Positions 8,650 to 17,807 of a stretch of 64,000 bases of DNA are shown here, one piece after another. The translations under genes were made by a program, and so were the position numbers. How positions within the stretch are numbered: the stretch's first letter is position 1; each line of letters opens with the position of its first letter. Under the pieces are notes generated by a model that saw only the letters and a program-made list of their open reading frames with translations, did not search any database and had not been told where the DNA came from. Origin of the DNA: Parasporobacterium sp. (GTDB taxonomy: Bacteria > Bacillota > Clostridia > Lachnospirales > Lachnospiraceae); NCBI GenBank assembly GCA_017459985.1, contig JAFUBX010000002.1, positions 78,244-142,243 of the forward strand, in the 5' to 3' direction.

Positions 8650-8678
8650 TTGTGAATTATGCTCCGATATGCTTTAAT
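8650..8678 (+). promoter_or_regulatory. Promoter of the TAXI-TRAP operon
   Basis: TTGTGA and TTTAAT separated by 17 bases, about 32 bases before the start codon of the binding protein. The divergent SH3b promoter lies about 50 bases away. Confidence 0.5.
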
Positions 8679-8709
8679 ATAGGAAATAATATTTTTCAAG
8701 GAGGGAATT

Positions 8710-9675
8710 ATGAAGAAATTAGTATCTCTTTTCTCTGCAGCATTACTTGCCGGCGTCCTGATCGTTTCCATGGCTTCCGGAGCATTTGCTGCTGAAAACC
8801 TGACACTTGGTACCGGCGGAACAACCGGAACTTACTATGCTGTCGGCGGCGTTATGGCAACCGTCCTGAACCCGATCCTGACAGAGTCCCAGCTGACCGT
8901 TACCTCTACCGGTGCTTCTAAGGCAAATATTCAGGAGATCGAAGACGGATTTTCTGATATCGCAACCGTACAGAATGACGTTATGTACTACGCCTATACG
9001 GGAACTGACCTGTTCGAATCCGAAGGAGCTTATGATTCCTTCCGCGCAATCGCCGGTCTGTATGATGAGACAGTGCAGATCGTGACCTGCGACGCCTCCA
9101 TCAAGACCGTTGCCGATCTGAAGGGAAGATCCGTATCCGTCGGTGATGCCGGATCCGGCGTGGAATTCAACGCTAAGCAGATCCTTGCAGCCTATGACCT
9201 GACCTTTGATGATATCAAGCCGGTCAATGCTTCCTTCGGCGACTCCGCAGAGAGCCTTAAGGACGGCAAGATCGACGCCGCTTTCGTCGTTGCCGGCGCT
9301 CCGACGACCGCCGTTGTAGACCTGGCTACCATGAAGGACGTTTACCTGGTACAGCTTGACGCAGAGCACATCTCCGCACTTCAGGCAGATTATGATTTCT
9401 ATACCGAGACGATCATCCCGGCCGGCACCTACAAGGGTGTGGAAGAAGACGCCACCACCGTTTCCGTACGTGCAACTCTGATCTGCTACACCGAGCTTTC
9501 CGAAGACGTAATCTACGAACTGACCAAGGCTCTGTTCGAAAACAAAGACGCTCTGGCAGCAGGCCATGCCAAATTTGAACTGCTGAACCTGGACGATGCT
9601 GTAAAGGGTATTTCCGTACCGTTCCATCCGGGCGCTGTGAAATATTATGCAGAACAGGGAATTAACGTCGAGTAA
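8710..9675 (+). CDS. TAXI family TRAP transporter solute-binding protein
   Basis: 321 residues with a signal peptide (MKKLVSLFSAALLAGVLIVSMASGAFA). The mature N-terminus LTLGTGGTTGTYYAVGGVMATVLN is the TAXI family signature. Later GRSVSVGDAGSGVEFNAKQIL and DAAFVVAGAPTTAV are also typical. It captures an organic acid, possibly glutamate or a dicarboxylate, and delivers it to the TRAP permease encoded downstream. The ribosome site AAGGAGGG sits well before the ATG. TAXI proteins in Gram-positive bacteria are usually membrane-tethered, but no lipobox is seen here. Confidence 0.92.
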   Translation: MKKLVSLFSAALLAGVLIVSMASGAFAAENLTLGTGGTTGTYYAVGGVMATVLNPILTESQLTVTSTGASKANIQEIEDGFSDIATVQNDVMYYAYTGTDLFESEGAYDSFRAIAGLYDETVQIVTCDASIKTVADLKGRSVSVGDAGSGVEFNAKQILAAYDLTFDDIKPVNASFGDSAESLKDGKIDAAFVVAGAPTTAVVDLATMKDVYLVQLDAEHISALQADYDFYTETIIPAGTYKGVEEDATTVSVRATLICYTELSEDVIYELTKALFENKDALAAGHAKFELLNLDDAVKGISVPFHPGAVKYYAEQGINVE

Positions 9676-10165
9676 ATCTTCCCGCAAATGGATCCTTATC
9701 GTGGCAGCTGCTCTTGCAGTGACTGTAATTGCAGCTGCCGCTGTTTTTTTCTATCGGAACTTCGGCTGGTTCACGATCCGCAATCAGAAAACCGGCGAGC
9801 TGTATGCAAGATATCTTGTGCATGACAATGACGGCTTCAGCATCGGGTTCATCCATTCCGTCAATAAAAGTCCTCTGACTGATTTTTATGAATTTCACGA
9901 TCATAAGATTTTTGTGGAGAAGACCATATATTACGGATTCGGCGCGGGGGTCCAGACCGAGATCGAAGAAGGCCAGACTCTTACCTATGGTGATGACGGA
10001 AGTATGATCGTTTCCGGATTTCATAAGGAGATCCCGGATCTGATCTATATCGTCGGAACGATCTCCGATCATACTCTCGTGATCAACGAAGGAGAAGAGA
10101 TCAGTCTGACTCAGCTGTGCGGAAAGAACGCAATGGTCCGTTTTTCCTACGAGCCATTGTTCTGA
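9647..10165 (+). CDS. DUF1850 domain protein (TRAP-associated)
   Basis: 172 residues overlapping the end of the binding-protein gene by 29 bases, with no strong ribosome site, so translation is probably coupled. One N-terminal membrane helix (KWILIVAAALAVTVIAAAAVFF) is followed by an outward-facing domain with FSIGFIHSVNKSPLTDFYEF and KTIYYGFGAGVQTEIEEGQTL. The HSVNKSP-type motif is characteristic of DUF1850 proteins, which regularly sit between TAXI binding proteins and fused TRAP permeases. The biochemical role is not established. I infer an accessory subunit of this transporter. Confidence 0.8.
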   Translation: MQNRELTSSKSSRKWILIVAAALAVTVIAAAAVFFYRNFGWFTIRNQKTGELYARYLVHDNDGFSIGFIHSVNKSPLTDFYEFHDHKIFVEKTIYYGFGAGVQTEIEEGQTLTYGDDGSMIVSGFHKEIPDLIYIVGTISDHTLVINEGEEISLTQLCGKNAMVRFSYEPLF

Positions 10166-10201
10166 GCCGCATGTGAATCGATACTAATTACGGGGGTTGT
10201 T

Positions 10202-12199
10202 ATGAAAAAAAGAACGAAATCTGCTGCGATGGAAGAACCTGCAGCCGAAATTCTGAATGCATCATCCGCAGAAACCGGATCGATGCAGGATGTGGATGAG
10301 GTCATGAAGAAATATGACCGGGAATCCAATATCCGTCCCTGGGAAGGGGTTCCCGGAATGGTGGTCAAATGTCTGCTTGCGGCATTTGCCCTGTTTCTTA
10401 TCTACATGAACCTGTTCGTGGTCTGGGATGAGCGGATCCGCAGAAGTCTGTTTCTGGGAATCGTTGTCTTGTTCGTGTTTATCCTATATCCCGCGTCCAA
10501 GAGGATCCGTCAGAAGGTAAACCGGATCCCGTTCTACGATGTGATCATCGGACTGGCAGGTGCATTCAGTTTTCTGTATTTCACCTTCAACAGCAAATCC
10601 ATCATCGACCACGGAACCCGGATCAGCGACCTGGAAATCATTCTGGGCTGTATCGGGATCCTGGTTCTTGCGGAATGCTGCCGGAGGGTCACCGGTATCC
10701 CGATCCTGGTGGTGGCCGGGATTTTCGTGGCTTATGCCTTTTACATATTCCTTACCACCGGCCGGAATCCATCCTTTTCCCAGGCCCTGCAGAGGATCAT
10801 CTATAATCTGTTCTATACCACCACAGGTGTGATCGGCACGCCGACCGGCGTGTGCAGTACGTATATTGTGCTGTTTATTATTTTCGGTGCCTTCCTGGAA
10901 TCCACCGGGATTTCGGATTTCTTTATCCAGTGCGCCAACCGTGTGGCCGGCTCCGCATCCGGCGGTCCCGCCAAGGTAGCGGTCATCTCCAGCGCCCTGT
11001 GCGGCATGGTCTCCGGCTCCAGCGTCGGTAATACGGTTACCACCGGATCCGTCACCATCCCCATGATGAAAAAGACCGGCTACCCCGGCGAATTTGCAGG
11101 TGCTGTGGAAGCAGCCGCTTCCACCGGAGGACAGATCATGCCGCCGATTATGGGTGCCGCTGCATTCCTGATGGCGGAAATGGTAGGCGTCCCCTACTCC
11201 GACATCCTGGTCCGGGCGATCCTTCCCGCCATTCTTTATTTCATGGGCATCTTCCTGATGGTACATCTGCGGGCTAAGCGGCTGAGCCTTAAGGGTATTC
11301 CGAAGGAGCAGCTGCCCAGCGGCAGAAAATTACTTCCCAAGACCTATCTTCTGATCCCGCTGGTGGCCCTGATCGTAATGATCGTTTCCGGTTACACCAT
11401 GAGCCGTGCCGCCATCATTGCCACCGCCTTATGTATCGTGGTCAGCATGTTTGACAAGGAACACCGCCTGACCCCGAAAAAATTCCTGAACGCCCTGGAA
11501 ACCGGAGCCCGCAACACCCTGAGTATTGCGGTTGCCTGCGGCATCGCCGGTATCATCGCCGGTGTCGTCACCATGACCGGACTCGGGCAGGTCTTTATCT
11601 CTGCCATCGTCGGAATCTCCAACGGCCATCTGATCATTGCCCTGGCTCTGACCATGGTCTGCTGCATCATCCTGGGCATGGGCGTTCCCACCACTGCGAC
11701 CTACATCATCATGGCCACCACCTGCGCGCCGATCCTGACCACCGGTATGGGACTGAACGTGCTGTGCGCCAATATGTTCGTATTCTACTTCGGAATCGTG
11801 GCGGATATTACGCCGCCGGTTGCTTTGGCTGCCTATGCCGGATCCGCCATTGCCAAGTCCAATCCCATGCGGACCGCGCTTAACGCGTCCAAGCTGGCAA
11901 TTGCGGCATTTCTGATCCCGTATATCTTCTGTCTGAATCCCCAGATGCTCCTGATCGATACCACCGCCATCGGATTCACCATGATCGTAATCACCAGTTT
12001 CATCGGCATGTTTGCCATCGCTGCTGCCATTGAGGGTTATATGCTGGCTCCCCTGAACCCGGTCTTCCGGATCCTGCTGGCCGCCGCCGGTCTGGCCCTG
12101 ATCTATCCGGGAACTCTGACCGATGTGATCGGAATTGCTGTTGTGGCCGCTATCTTTGCGTTTGAACTGATCCGGAAACGGCGGGCAAAGGCCGCCTGA
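10202..12199 (+). CDS. TRAP transporter fused permease (DctQ-DctM type)
   Basis: 665 residues. About 60 hydrophilic N-terminal residues precede a 4-helix DctQ-like part, and a large DctM-like part makes up the rest. Typical DctM segments are visible: GSASGGPAKVAVISSALCGMVSGSSVGNTVTTGSVTIPMMKKTGY, STGGQIMPPIMGAAAFLMAE and GMGVPTTATYIIMATTCAPIL. It is a secondary transporter driven by sodium or proton gradient and fed by the binding protein at 8710. A hairpin with a T run follows at 12201-12239. Confidence 0.93.
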   Translation: MKKRTKSAAMEEPAAEILNASSAETGSMQDVDEVMKKYDRESNIRPWEGVPGMVVKCLLAAFALFLIYMNLFVVWDERIRRSLFLGIVVLFVFILYPASKRIRQKVNRIPFYDVIIGLAGAFSFLYFTFNSKSIIDHGTRISDLEIILGCIGILVLAECCRRVTGIPILVVAGIFVAYAFYIFLTTGRNPSFSQALQRIIYNLFYTTTGVIGTPTGVCSTYIVLFIIFGAFLESTGISDFFIQCANRVAGSASGGPAKVAVISSALCGMVSGSSVGNTVTTGSVTIPMMKKTGYPGEFAGAVEAAASTGGQIMPPIMGAAAFLMAEMVGVPYSDILVRAILPAILYFMGIFLMVHLRAKRLSLKGIPKEQLPSGRKLLPKTYLLIPLVALIVMIVSGYTMSRAAIIATALCIVVSMFDKEHRLTPKKFLNALETGARNTLSIAVACGIAGIIAGVVTMTGLGQVFISAIVGISNGHLIIALALTMVCCIILGMGVPTTATYIIMATTCAPILTTGMGLNVLCANMFVFYFGIVADITPPVALAAYAGSAIAKSNPMRTALNASKLAIAAFLIPYIFCLNPQMLLIDTTAIGFTMIVITSFIGMFAIAAAIEGYMLAPLNPVFRILLAAAGLALIYPGTLTDVIGIAVVAAIFAFELIRKRRAKAA

Positions 12200-12200
12200 T

Positions 12201-12239
12201 CCCGGCAAGCCATTATTACCAAAAGGCGCCCGGTTTTTT
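12201..12239 (+). terminator. Probable terminator after the TRAP operon
   Basis: Imperfect stem (CCGG...GCC pairing with GGC..CCGG) followed by TTTTTT. The stem contains bulges, so this is moderate evidence. Confidence 0.45.
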
Positions 12240-12243
12240 CGTT

Positions 12244-12272
12244 AGGACAAACTGCCTGATAAATTGTATAAT
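12244..12272 (+). promoter_or_regulatory. Promoter of glgA
   Basis: AGGACA and a perfect TATAAT with 17-base spacing, ending about 27 bases before the glgA start codon. A GGAGATGG ribosome site lies between. Confidence 0.55.
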
Positions 12273-12298
12273 GAAAAAAAATATATGGAGATGGTATT

Positions 12299-14167
12299 AT
12301 GAAGGTTTTATTTGCTACAAGTGAATGCGCACCATTCAGCAAATCCGGGGGGCTTGCTGATGTCGCCTTTTCTCTGCCTCCCGCATTAAAAGAGATCGGA
12401 ATCGAGGTTGCCATCGTATCTCCTCTCTATAAATGTGTCAAAGACCGGTTCTTTGATCAGATCAGCTATGTCAGCAGCCGGGAAGTGCAGATGGGCTACC
12501 GGTGGTTCCATATCGACCTGTTTCTCGGAGAACTGGACGGCGTTCCGATCTGGTTCGTCGGCTGCGACGAGCTCTATGACCGGCCGACCCTTTACGGATA
12601 TTATGATGACGCGGTCCGGTTTGCGGTCTTCTGCAAGGCGATCACAGATACACTGGGAGAGCTGAGTTTCCTTCCGGATATCCTGCACTGCAATGACTGG
12701 GAAACGGCACTGGCTGTCATGTATCTGAAGGACCGTCAGGCAGTGGACGGCACCTTTGCCCATATCAAGACGGTCTTTACCATTCATAATATTGCTTATC
12801 AGGGACAGTACGGCCGGGAGATCATGGGAACCCTGGGTCTGGATCCGGGCTGGTATGAAGGCGGTCTGGCCTATGTTTATGAAAACCGCGAAGATATCAA
12901 CCTGATGAAATGTGCCATGCTGATGGCGGATGCGGTTTCCACGGTTTCTCCCAACTATGCCAGAGAACTTCACTATGAAGAATACGGCCACGGGCTACAG
13001 GGCGTTGTGGATATCGTTGACGGCAAGTTATACGGTATCCTGAACGGAATCAACATGAAGCGGTACGACCCCTCCATCGATCCGAATATCAGTGTCAACT
13101 TCACTCCCCAGGATATGATCGGCAAGGCTCTGTGCAAGCATACGATCCAGAAGATGTTCGGTCTGGACCAGGAAATCGAATGGCCTTTGCTGGCCAGCGT
13201 TGCAAGGCTTGTGGAGCAGAAGGGCATCGAACTGGTGAAGCAGGTTCTTCCGGGCCTGATGGATATGGGCTGCCAGCTGATCGTCTTCGGACAGGGAGAA
13301 CAGCAGTATATTGATTATTTCAACTGGGCCAAGCAGAACTGGCCGGGCCAGGTGGGATTCTCCTCCGATTATTCTGAAGAGGTGGCCAATATGGTATTTG
13401 CCGGTGCGGATATGTACCTGATGCCCTCCCGGTTTGAACCCTGCGGTCTTTCCCAGATGATGGCCATGCGCTACGGGACGGTACCCATCGTTCATGAAAC
13501 CGGCGGCCTGAAGGACAGCGTCCGCGGCTATAAGGAGTTTGACGGAATCGGAGACGGATTCTCCTTCATGGATTATTCCGCCAAGGGTCTGTATCTGGCA
13601 GTGATGCAGGCGGTCAAGCTGTTCTTCGGCGACGATGAGAAATTTATGGAAATCCGCAGACGCTGCATGACCAAGGACTTCTCCTGGAACAAGAGCGCCG
13701 GCACCTACCGGAATATGTACGAGAAGATCGTGGATTCCACAGGCAAAGTAGAGCTGTCCTTCGAGGAAGCCTTCTCTATCCTGAAGAACGCCTATATCGA
13801 GATGGACAAGACAAACCGCCAGCTGCATCCGGAGATCGTCCGGGAGGATTACCACCGCGCCTTCCAGATTACCATGCAGGGTTCCGCGGAAGGCACCTTC
13901 TATGTGGAATTCAAGGGCGGCAATATCACCATCGAACCCTACGCCTATGAGAATGCCGACGCCTACATCGAATGCAGTTTCGACAATCTGCTGGCTATGG
14001 CGGAAGGAAAAGTCATTTCCGATACGCTGTTCCTCTCCGACCAGCTGAAGATCACCGGCAATCTGGCCCGGGGATATGATATCCGCCAGGTGCTCTGCCC
14101 GGTCAGCGAAGTCGGCCTGCGGATCTTTGAGATCAATCGCCGCGCGAAGGAGATGGATCAGGCATAA
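12299..14167 (+). CDS. glgA: Glycogen synthase with C-terminal SCP2-like domain
   Basis: 622 residues, against about 480 for ordinary GlgA. Residues 1-480 are a GT5 glycogen/starch synthase: the ADP-glucose motif SKSGGLADV near K15, HCNDWETAL, FTIHNIAYQGQYG, and the catalytic loop PSRFEPCGLSQMMAMRYGTVPIVHETGGL. It extends alpha-1,4-glucan from ADP-glucose. About 135 extra residues follow, of which roughly 510-600 (TFYVEFKGGNITIEPYAYENADAYI... LAMAEGKVISDTLFLSDQLKITGN) resemble an SCP2 sterol-carrier fold. No other glycogen genes adjoin, and it has its own promoter and terminator. Identity as a synthase is firm; the role of the extra domain is unknown. Confidence 0.93.
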   Translation: MKVLFATSECAPFSKSGGLADVAFSLPPALKEIGIEVAIVSPLYKCVKDRFFDQISYVSSREVQMGYRWFHIDLFLGELDGVPIWFVGCDELYDRPTLYGYYDDAVRFAVFCKAITDTLGELSFLPDILHCNDWETALAVMYLKDRQAVDGTFAHIKTVFTIHNIAYQGQYGREIMGTLGLDPGWYEGGLAYVYENREDINLMKCAMLMADAVSTVSPNYARELHYEEYGHGLQGVVDIVDGKLYGILNGINMKRYDPSIDPNISVNFTPQDMIGKALCKHTIQKMFGLDQEIEWPLLASVARLVEQKGIELVKQVLPGLMDMGCQLIVFGQGEQQYIDYFNWAKQNWPGQVGFSSDYSEEVANMVFAGADMYLMPSRFEPCGLSQMMAMRYGTVPIVHETGGLKDSVRGYKEFDGIGDGFSFMDYSAKGLYLAVMQAVKLFFGDDEKFMEIRRRCMTKDFSWNKSAGTYRNMYEKIVDSTGKVELSFEEAFSILKNAYIEMDKTNRQLHPEIVREDYHRAFQITMQGSAEGTFYVEFKGGNITIEPYAYENADAYIECSFDNLLAMAEGKVISDTLFLSDQLKITGNLARGYDIRQVLCPVSEVGLRIFEINRRAKEMDQA

Positions 14168-14183
14168 TCCCTGACAAACATAA

Positions 14184-14222
14184 AAAAAACGGATTGTTGC
14201 AGAAAACAACAATCCGTTTTTT
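14184..14222. terminator. Bidirectional terminator between glgA and the alcohol dehydrogenase
   Basis: Perfect stem CGGATTGTTG / CAACAATCCG with loop CAGAAAA, flanked by A6 on one side and T6 on the other, so it can serve both converging genes. Confidence 0.9.
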
Positions 14223-14271
14223 ATGTGTTAAATCAAGTGTTTTGCGGACAGCGAACTTTGCAGACAGCAAA

Positions 14272-15453
14272 CTACAGCGCCATCTGGTAGATCTTAAGCA
14301 TGTCTTCCTTATGCAGCACCTTTGCGGAGCCCTGGCTGCCTCCGGTGGCAAGGGCGCAGCGTTCCGCCATTTCCTCCACCTGCTCCGGCGTCGGATGGAT
14401 GCCCAGCTCGCTCATATTCACCGGCATATCGATGGAATGATAAAATGCTTCCATGGCTTCGATGCCCTTCAGGGCGATCTCCTCATCGGTGCCCTCGTCC
14501 GTGACGCCCATGACATTTCTGGCGTACCGGACAAACCGGTCCAGGTCATCCCGGTACACGTAGCGGGCCCAGCTGGGCCAGATGGCAGCCAGACCGGCTC
14601 CATGGGTCACATCAAACATGCCGCCCATTTCATGCTCCAGCATATGGGAGGAGAAATCTCCGCCGTCATTGCCGCAGCCGGTCAGGCCGTTGTGGGCCAG
14701 GGAACTGGACCACATAACCTCTGCCCTCGCCTCGTAATTGGCGGGATCCGCATGAAGGATCCGGGCATTTTTCATCACAGTGCGGAGCAGTCCTTCCGCA
14801 ATGGTATCCGTGATCTCCATATTTCCGCCCTGGGTAAAATACCGCTCCATCGTATGCATCATGATATCCACGCAGCCGCTCTGGGTCTGATAATCCGGCA
14901 GCGTCACCGTCAGTTCCGGATTCATGATGGCAAACTTCGGCCGGGACAGATCATCATCATAGGCACGTTTGTTGTTATCAGAGGCTCTGGTGATTACACA
15001 GCTGTTGCTCATCTCACTTCCGGCGGCGGCAATGGTCAGCACGCTGGCAACGGGAAGACACCCGTTTGCCTTCCGGGTATGTTCAAACAGTTCCCAGACA
15101 TCCCTGTCCGGATCTGCCAGTCCGTAGGCAATTGCCTTGGAGGAGTCAATTACGGATCCTCCGCCGACAGCCAGAAGAAAATCCACCTTCTCCTTCCGGC
15201 AGAGTTCAATCCCTTCGTATACCAGTTCCAGATGGGGATTGGGTACTACGCCGCCCAGTTCCACATGGCCGATCCCTTCCTGATCCAGAGAAGCTTTGAT
15301 CCGGTCCAGCAGACCGCTTCTTACAACGGATCCGCTGCCGTAATGGATCAGTACCTTCGTTCCCTGGTATTTCCGGACCATCCGGCCGGTTTCGTTTTCC
15401 GTTCCCTTCCCGAACAGAACCTCCGTCGGGGTATAATAGCTGAAGTTAAACAT
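14272..15453 (-). CDS. Iron-containing alcohol dehydrogenase (butanol dehydrogenase-like)
   Basis: 393 residues from ATG 15453, preceded by CAGGAGGGACTTGCG; an ATG 11 codons upstream overlaps the DhaL stop and lacks a site. It begins MFNFSYYTPTEVLFGKGTE and has the nucleotide-binding VGGGSVIDSSKAIAYG. Metal-ligand regions DIMMHTMERYF, HMLEHEMGGMFDVTHGAGLAAIWPSW match group III alcohol dehydrogenases (BdhA/YqhD-like). It reduces short aldehydes with NAD(P)H. It is last of dhaK-dhaL-adh next to a BMC locus, so it likely disposes of the aldehyde made there and regenerates NAD+. No encapsulation-type helix is visible at either end, so it may work outside the shell. Confidence 0.9.
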   Translation of the reverse strand: MFNFSYYTPTEVLFGKGTENETGRMVRKYQGTKVLIHYGSGSVVRSGLLDRIKASLDQEGIGHVELGGVVPNPHLELVYEGIELCRKEKVDFLLAVGGGSVIDSSKAIAYGLADPDRDVWELFEHTRKANGCLPVASVLTIAAAGSEMSNSCVITRASDNNKRAYDDDLSRPKFAIMNPELTVTLPDYQTQSGCVDIMMHTMERYFTQGGNMEITDTIAEGLLRTVMKNARILHADPANYEARAEVMWSSSLAHNGLTGCGNDGGDFSSHMLEHEMGGMFDVTHGAGLAAIWPSWARYVYRDDLDRFVRYARNVMGVTDEGTDEEIALKGIEAMEAFYHSIDMPVNMSELGIHPTPEQVEEMAERCALATGGSQGSAKVLHKEDMLKIYQMAL

Positions 15454-15469
15454 CGCAAGTCCCTCCTGT

Positions 15470-16114
15470 TCAGCAAATATAATCATGCATTCCCTGGATC
15501 ATGTAGCAGCCGGCCACTGCGCCCTGGTCAACAACCCCAACACACTGGGCTGCATGGACAGCCGCCTTTCCGAAGACCGGCACCATATCCTTCGTGGCTT
15601 CGCATCCGGCTTTGGCAGCCTCATAGGCCGCATCCATCACGCTTTCCAGTGTCGCGCCGTCTCCTGCTGCCGCTTCCTTTGCCGCATTGGCTGCCGGAAG
15701 AATCGCATCATAGATGGTTCTCTGCCCGGCTTCGCATTTTCCGCGCTTCTGCACACCAGCCGCAAATCCCACCAGATACTCCGCCAACTCGTCTTTTCCG
15801 ATCTGTGTCTTTCCTTTCAGGGCCTTTCCGCCTTCCATCACGCCGGTGGACATCAGAAATCCCATGGTGGAGGGAACCAGGGAGGACATCTTCATACCGG
15901 CCTTCATCAGAAGTTTTCCGATATCCCCTGCTGCCCCGTCACTTTCCGCCTGCAGCAGCTCCGGCAATGCACCGAATCCCTTGCTCATGGTAAGACCCAG
16001 GTCTCCGTCTCCAAGCCTTGCGTCCATTTCGCAAAGCTCTTCTTTCTTTTCCGCAAACAGTCCGCCGATCTTTCCGAAAAGCTCCGGCACCTGTTCAAAT
16101 GTAATTCTTTCCAT
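15470..16114 (-). CDS. dhaL: Dihydroxyacetone kinase-type subunit DhaL
   Basis: 214 residues, the usual length for DhaL. It carries the Mg/ADP-binding signature MDARLGDGDLGLTMSKGF near residues 29-46 and typical helices MKMSSLVPSTMGFLMSTGVMEGGKALKG. DhaL is the nucleotide-binding half that phosphorylates triose bound to DhaK. It follows dhaK by 19 bases and the adh start lies close behind, making one operon. No DhaM is in the window, so whether it uses ATP directly or a PTS donor is open. With DhaK it could phosphorylate dihydroxyacetone or another ketose such as erythrulose. Confidence 0.9.
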   Translation of the reverse strand: MERITFEQVPELFGKIGGLFAEKKEELCEMDARLGDGDLGLTMSKGFGALPELLQAESDGAAGDIGKLLMKAGMKMSSLVPSTMGFLMSTGVMEGGKALKGKTQIGKDELAEYLVGFAAGVQKRGKCEAGQRTIYDAILPAANAAKEAAAGDGATLESVMDAAYEAAKAGCEATKDMVPVFGKAAVHAAQCVGVVDQGAVAGCYMIQGMHDYIC

Positions 16115-16133
16115 ACAATTTCCTCCCCCCTAT

Positions 16134-17126
16134 TTATTTCTGGCAGATAAACGGAGTCTGAACCGGATGATCCATATACCCCTTCAGCTCTTCATTCATT
16201 TTGCAGATGGAGATGGATGCTCCGGCCATTTCCATGGATGTTGCGTATTCCCCTACGATCGTTCTGTAGATCCCGATTCCCTTTGCAGAAAGGATCTCTC
16301 TGACATCATTGGACAGAATATACAGTTCTTCCAGGGAAGTGGCGCCCAGGCCGTTGATCAGGATGCTGACCTCTTCTCCCTCTGCCACCGGCATATCCTC
16401 CAGCAGCGTGTTCAGGGATTCCTCCGCGATCTCCCTGGAGGTCTTTAACGGTCCGTTCCAGATGCCCGGCTCTCCGTGAATGCCCATGCCCATGGCCATT
16501 TCATCTTCCCCGAGTTCGAAGTTCGGATGGCCGACTTCCGGAATGATGCAGGGGGTCAGGGCAAATCCCACAGTGCGGGTATTGTCCTTGGCAAGCTGTG
16601 CCGCAGCCAGTACGCTGTCCAGATCTCCGCCTTCATCGGCCTTTGCTCCGGCTGCCTTGAACATAAAATAGATTCCGGCCACGCCCCGGCGGGTATTCGG
16701 ATCCTTGTGGGAATTGACATCATCCGCCCCTACGATGCTCTTGCAGACGATATCGTCCATGTCGCACAGATCCGTTGCCATATCAAAGGTCATGATATCT
16801 CCGGTATAATTGCCGTACAGATATAATACGCCGGCGCCTGATTCGACTTCCTTCGCAATATTATAGATCTGTTCCGGAGAGGGGGACTGAAATACACCGC
16901 CGACGCCGCATCCATCGATCAGGCCGTCTCCGACATATCCCAGAAACAGGGGAAGATGTCCGCTGCCGCCTCCGGTGATAATGGCAACCTTACCGTCTTT
17001 CTTTCTGGCGGTGCAGTAGCAGCGCAGGTCATCTTCTGCATATTTCACCATGTCCGGATGGGCTGCATAGATCCCTTTCAGCATATCATCCACATAAGCT
17101 TCCGGTGCATTCATAATCTTTTTCAT
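16134..17126 (-). CDS. dhaK: Dihydroxyacetone kinase-type subunit DhaK
   Basis: 330 residues from the second of two nearby ATGs; it lies 7 bases after AGGAGGA while the first is too close. The DhaK fold is clear: IITGGGSGHLPLFLGYVGDGLIDG, GNYTGDIMTFDMA and the histidine of MGMGIHGEPG that holds the substrate as a hemiaminal. Canonical dihydroxyacetone kinases read GHEPAHAG where this reads GHLPLFLG, so the substrate may differ. It heads the dhaK-dhaL-adh operon beside the BMC locus. DHAP made by the aldolase would not need this kinase, so its role there is inferred only from position. Confidence 0.88.
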   Translation of the reverse strand: MKKIMNAPEAYVDDMLKGIYAAHPDMVKYAEDDLRCYCTARKKDGKVAIITGGGSGHLPLFLGYVGDGLIDGCGVGGVFQSPSPEQIYNIAKEVESGAGVLYLYGNYTGDIMTFDMATDLCDMDDIVCKSIVGADDVNSHKDPNTRRGVAGIYFMFKAAGAKADEGGDLDSVLAAAQLAKDNTRTVGFALTPCIIPEVGHPNFELGEDEMAMGMGIHGEPGIWNGPLKTSREIAEESLNTLLEDMPVAEGEEVSILINGLGATSLEELYILSNDVREILSAKGIGIYRTIVGEYATSMEMAGASISICKMNEELKGYMDHPVQTPFICQK

Positions 17127-17194
17127 GATCATTCCTCCTGGTATAGTTGTTCTGTGACAGGGGCTCCCCCTGTAATTAATTAACGTATGTTTTA

Positions 17195-17716
17195 TTATTG
17201 TCTCTGTGCTTCGATCAGGACATAACGTCCGAAGAAGATGATGGTTGCCGCGATCAGCGCCACCCAGATCAGGATCGGGATATCCCCCGGAATCCGCTTG
17301 TTATATAAGGTCACCGTGAGATATCCGAAGCTCAGGACCGTTTCCAGCTCGATCAGCAGCGTGCAGATCTTCAGATACTTCCCGGATGTCTGTATGGTGG
17401 CGTCCCTGATGCTGAGGGGAAGTCTCCACATTTCAAGGGGAATCAGCCTGACCGCCAGACGGAACCCCAAAGCAATGATCCAGCAGACCACCGGAAGCAG
17501 GATCAGCAGCAGAGGCGCGGACATGGCATACCCCGGGGACAGCGCCACCAGCTCCCCGCGCTGTTTTACCGCTGCATAGACCGCGAACACCGTCAGTGCC
17601 GCCAGCAAAACCAGTGAAAGAACCGAAAGGATCTTCACCGGCAGGGGTGTGGGGATCTTCCGCTTCTCCCCCGTTGTCTTCGGTTTATGAAACAATGGTT
17701 TCTTTTTCTGGGCCAT
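17195..17716 (-). CDS. Predicted 4-helix membrane protein, unknown function
   Basis: 173 residues from an ATG with AGGAGG 12 bases upstream; an in-frame ATG 12 codons earlier is less likely. The N-terminus is very basic (MAQKKKPLFHKPKTTGEKRK), followed by four hydrophobic stretches (about 31-50, 65-90, 120-140 and 148-168). I recognise no family. It lies between dhaK and the divergent fucU-like gene inside the BMC region and could be a locus-specific membrane component or an unrelated insertion. Confidence 0.6.
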   Translation of the reverse strand: MAQKKKPLFHKPKTTGEKRKIPTPLPVKILSVLSLVLLAALTVFAVYAAVKQRGELVALSPGYAMSAPLLLILLPVVCWIIALGFRLAVRLIPLEMWRLPLSIRDATIQTSGKYLKICTLLIELETVLSFGYLTVTLYNKRIPGDIPILIWVALIAATIIFFGRYVLIEAQRQ

Positions 17717-17807
17717 ACTCTGTGATTTCCTCCTGCACCTTCTTGATCGCAAGATTTGTTTGCATTATAATCAGGCAAATACTTGAATAGAAAGGTGTGT
17801 GAAACGT

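Noticed and set aside
14194-15993. 599-codon open frame antisense to the alcohol dehydrogenase and dhaL
   Set aside because: It lies fully opposite well-supported genes and starts inside the terminator; composition reflects the codon use of the true strand.
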